A stretch of 27,392 nucleotides of DNA, from NCBI GenBank assembly GCA_020062605.1, contig JAGUWA010000019.1, forward strand, positions 1-27,392, in the 5' to 3' direction. The notes under the pieces were generated by a model that made no database searches, had not been told where the DNA came from, and was given only the letters and a program-made list of their open reading frames with translations. This stretch comes from Parvibaculum sp. (GTDB taxonomy: Bacteria > Pseudomonadota > Alphaproteobacteria > Parvibaculales > Parvibaculaceae). Below, piece after piece: positions 25,435 through 27,392 of the stretch (the first letter of the stretch is position 1; every line of letters begins with the position of its first letter). Both the position numbers and the translations under genes were made by a program.

Positions 25435-26211
25435 CTAATGCGCCAGTATTTGCGCGAGGAATTCCTTCGTGCGCGCATTCTTCGGCGCGCTGAAAAATTC
25501 CTCGGGCGGCGCTTCCTCGATGATCTCTCCGCCATCCATGAAGACGACGCGGTTCGCGACTTCGCGCGCGAAACCCATTTCATGCGTCACGCAGAGCATG
25601 GTCATGCCTTCCCGCGCGAGTTCGACCATGACGTCGAGCACTTCCTTGATCATTTCTGGATCGAGCGCCGATGTCGGCTCGTCGAAGAGCATGATCCTGG
25701 GGTTCATGCAGAGCGCCCGCGCAATCGCAACGCGTTGCTGCTGGCCGCCCGAAAGCTGGCCCGGATATTTGTTTGCCTGCTCGGGAATACGCACGCGCTC
25801 GAGATAGCTCATGGCGAGATCGCGCGCCTCCGCTTCAGGCATCTTGCGCACCCAGAGCGGCGCCAGCGTGCAGTTCTCCAGCACCGTCATGTGCGGAAAC
25901 AGATTGAACTGCTGGAACACCATGCCGACTTCGCGCCGGACCTCGTCGATACGCTTCAGGTCTTCGGTAAGCTCGATGCCGTCGATGACAATGCTGCCTT
26001 CGTCATGCGGTTCCAGCCGGTTGATGCAGCGAATGAGGGTGGACTTGCCGGACCCCGAAGGCCCGGCGATGACGATACGCTCGCCCTCCTTCACCGTGAG
26101 ATCGATGTCTTTGAGCACATGAAAGTCGCCGAACCACTTGTTCACGCCCTTCATCTCGATCATCACCTTGTCGGAGACCTTGAGCTTCGGCGCTGCGTTT
26201 CCCTCGGACAT
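25435..26211 (-). CDS. aapP: General L-amino-acid ABC transporter ATP-binding protein AapP
   Basis: A 258-residue ATPase of the polar amino-acid uptake family. Walker A is GPSGSGKST, the Q-loop is in VFQQFNLFPH, the signature is LSGGQQQR, Walker B is IMLFDEPTSALDPE, and the H-loop is VTHEMGFA. It powers the AapQ/AapM membrane channel, which in rhizobia takes up a broad range of L-amino acids with the periplasmic binding protein AapJ. It lies 9 nt after aapM, with GGAGAGGG before its ATG. The order Q-M-P on the minus strand matches rhizobial aapJQMP. aapJ should lie beyond the right edge. Confidence 0.94.
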   Translation of the reverse strand: MSEGNAAPKLKVSDKVMIEMKGVNKWFGDFHVLKDIDLTVKEGERIVIAGPSGSGKSTLIRCINRLEPHDEGSIVIDGIELTEDLKRIDEVRREVGMVFQQFNLFPHMTVLENCTLAPLWVRKMPEAEARDLAMSYLERVRIPEQANKYPGQLSGGQQQRVAIARALCMNPRIMLFDEPTSALDPEMIKEVLDVMVELAREGMTMLCVTHEMGFAREVANRVVFMDGGEIIEEAPPEEFFSAPKNARTKEFLAQILAH

Positions 26212-26220
26212 GACCCTCTC

Positions 26221-27333
26221 CTAGCGCTCGCGTGCCGTATTGAGCTTGCGTTCCATGAAGTTCGAATATTGCGACATCCCGAAGCAGAAGACCCAGTAGA
26301 CGAGCGCCGCGAAGATATAAGCGGTGAGCGCGCCTTGCGGCACTGTCCATGACGGGTCGCTGAGCTGCGCGCGCACCTGCCCCAGGAGGTCGAAGATGCC
26401 GACGATCAGCACCAGCGTCGTATCCTTGAAGAGACCGATGAAGGTGTTGACGATGCCGGGAATGACATGGCGCAGCGCCTGCGGCAGAACCACGAGGCCC
26501 ATCGTGCGCCAGTAGCTGAGGCCGAGCGCCCGCGCGGCCTCGTATTGTCCGGCGGGGATCGCCTGCAAGCCGCCGCGAACAACCTCCGCCATATAGGCCG
26601 ACGAGAAGAGCGCGACGCCGACAAGGCAGCGCAGCAGATTGTCCGGACTGAGGCCCTCAGGCAGGAAGAGCGGCAGCATGACGCTCGCCATGAAGAGCAC
26701 GGTGATGAGCGGCACGCCACGCCAGAATTCGATGAAAACGACCGAAAGCATCCGGATCGCGGGCATGGACGAACGGCGGCCGAGCGCGAGAACGATACCG
26801 AGCGGCAATGAGACGACGATGCCCGTCAATGCGACGACGAGCGTGACAAGAAGACCGCCCCACTCGCTTGTTGGCACCGGGCGCAGCCCCGGCCTGTCGC
26901 CTGCCAGCAGAACCAGCGCAACCAGAGGATAAATCACCAGAAGGAAGATCAGATTGAACCGCTTGGCAGGCGCCGACGGAATGAGCGCAGGCACGAGCGC
27001 CACGGCACCGAGCGCGAACACGACATTGACGCGCCAGATTTCGTCCGCCGGATAACGGCCGTAGATGAACTGGCCGATATTCGCCCAGATGAACGGCCAG
27101 CAGGCGCCCTTGTCCGGTCCGAGGCAGGCGTCCCGCGTCGTGCCGCTCCAGACGGCGCTGAAGATCGTGAAATCCAGCACCGGCGGTATCGCGAGCCAGA
27201 GCAAATAAAGGCAGGCGAGCGTGAGGATGGTGTTGCCCACGCTCGAAAACAGATTGCGCCGCGCCCAGACGACGGGAGAAGCACGCATCTGGCTCTTGGG
27301 CGGCGGACGGCCTGTCACATCTTCCATTGCCAT
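26221..27333 (-). CDS. aapM: General L-amino-acid ABC transporter permease AapM
   Basis: A 370-residue inner-membrane permease. The N-terminal part (about 30-150) has extra helices around a periplasmic segment with two Cys (DACLGPDKGACW), typical of AapM. The C-terminal transport domain (about 155-365) carries the EAA-type loop YEAARALGLSYWRTMGLVVLPQ that docks onto AapP. The ending NFMERKLNTARER is characteristic. The start has AAGGAG nine nt upstream, and the gap from the aapQ stop is 3 nt, so translation is likely coupled. Confidence 0.94.
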   Translation of the reverse strand: MAMEDVTGRPPPKSQMRASPVVWARRNLFSSVGNTILTLACLYLLWLAIPPVLDFTIFSAVWSGTTRDACLGPDKGACWPFIWANIGQFIYGRYPADEIWRVNVVFALGAVALVPALIPSAPAKRFNLIFLLVIYPLVALVLLAGDRPGLRPVPTSEWGGLLVTLVVALTGIVVSLPLGIVLALGRRSSMPAIRMLSVVFIEFWRGVPLITVLFMASVMLPLFLPEGLSPDNLLRCLVGVALFSSAYMAEVVRGGLQAIPAGQYEAARALGLSYWRTMGLVVLPQALRHVIPGIVNTFIGLFKDTTLVLIVGIFDLLGQVRAQLSDPSWTVPQGALTAYIFAALVYWVFCFGMSQYSNFMERKLNTARER

Positions 27334-27336
27334 GCG

Positions 27337-27392
27337 TCAGCGCTCCTTCAGCGCGATGCGCGCGTTGTACCAGTTCATGGCAAGCGAGGTGA
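27337..27392 (-). CDS. aapQ: AapQ permease, C-terminal end (cut by window edge)
   Basis: The last 18 codons before a TGA at 27339-27337 read TSLAMNWYNARIALKER. This is the normal C-terminus of AapQ-type amino-acid permeases. Its place 3 nt before aapM fits the aapJQMP order. The rest lies beyond the right edge of the window. Confidence 0.8.
   Translation of the reverse strand, partial: TSLAMNWYNARIALKER

Overview
This GC-rich window reads as ordinary chromosome from an alphaproteobacterium, most likely of the Rhizobiales (Hyphomicrobiales) and possibly close to Parvibaculum. The reasons are the neighbourhood valS - popZ - tolC - pcm, a PopZ polar organiser with a Pro/Glu-rich middle, and an Aap-type general amino-acid ABC transporter in the order Q-M-P. 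I saw no phage, plasmid, integrase or CRISPR. The taxonomic guess rests on recognition, not on a search.

Layout. (1) 1-5995, all on the minus strand: valS, popZ, a TolC-family outer-membrane channel and a Pcm-family methyltransferase. A strong intrinsic terminator hairpin sits between popZ and valS, only 26 nt before the valS start, and is a candidate attenuator. (2) tRNA-Cys(GCA) at 6228-6301 with a recognisable promoter. (3) 6352-17950: a compact polysaccharide synthesis and export locus. wza-like lipoprotein, GT4 glycosyltransferase and O-antigen polymerase/ligase run leftward. A Wzc-type co-polymerase fused to a BY-kinase runs rightward. A second leftward operon holds a FemAB-like GNAT, a Wzx flippase, a second FemAB-like GNAT and a JmjC/FIH-like 2-oxoglutarate dioxygenase. 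A polysaccharide deacetylase runs rightward. (4) A small PGPGW-type membrane protein, tRNA-Asn(GUU) and recQ. (5) 20546-24996, plus strand: a Cfa-like methyltransferase, an ADP-ribose-type Nudix hydrolase, then cysK - sseA - GNAT. (6) A GIY-YIG nuclease gene wrapped by two inverted 39-nt palindromic repeats. (7) aapP, aapM and the 3' end of aapQ.

The polysaccharide locus encodes most of a Wzx/Wzy pathway: flippase, polymerase, co-polymerase/kinase, outer-membrane export lipoprotein, one glycosyltransferase, and an unusual set of modifying enzymes (deacetylase, two acyltransferases, one putative hydroxylase). An initiating phosphoglycosyltransferase is absent and must lie elsewhere. The combination resembles the Caulobacter holdfast gene set (export, flippase, deacetylase, HfsK-like GNAT), so an adhesive amino-sugar polymer is a reasonable hypothesis.

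The most interesting signals are the repeat-wrapped GIY-YIG gene (25017-25409), whose two repeats keep their outer sequence but differ by compensatory changes in the stem; the FIH-like dioxygenase embedded in the polysaccharide operon with its cofactor residues intact; and the terminator in the valS leader. No gene-free stretch exceeds 300 bases; the longest are 5996-6227, 20322-20545 and 9465-9667.
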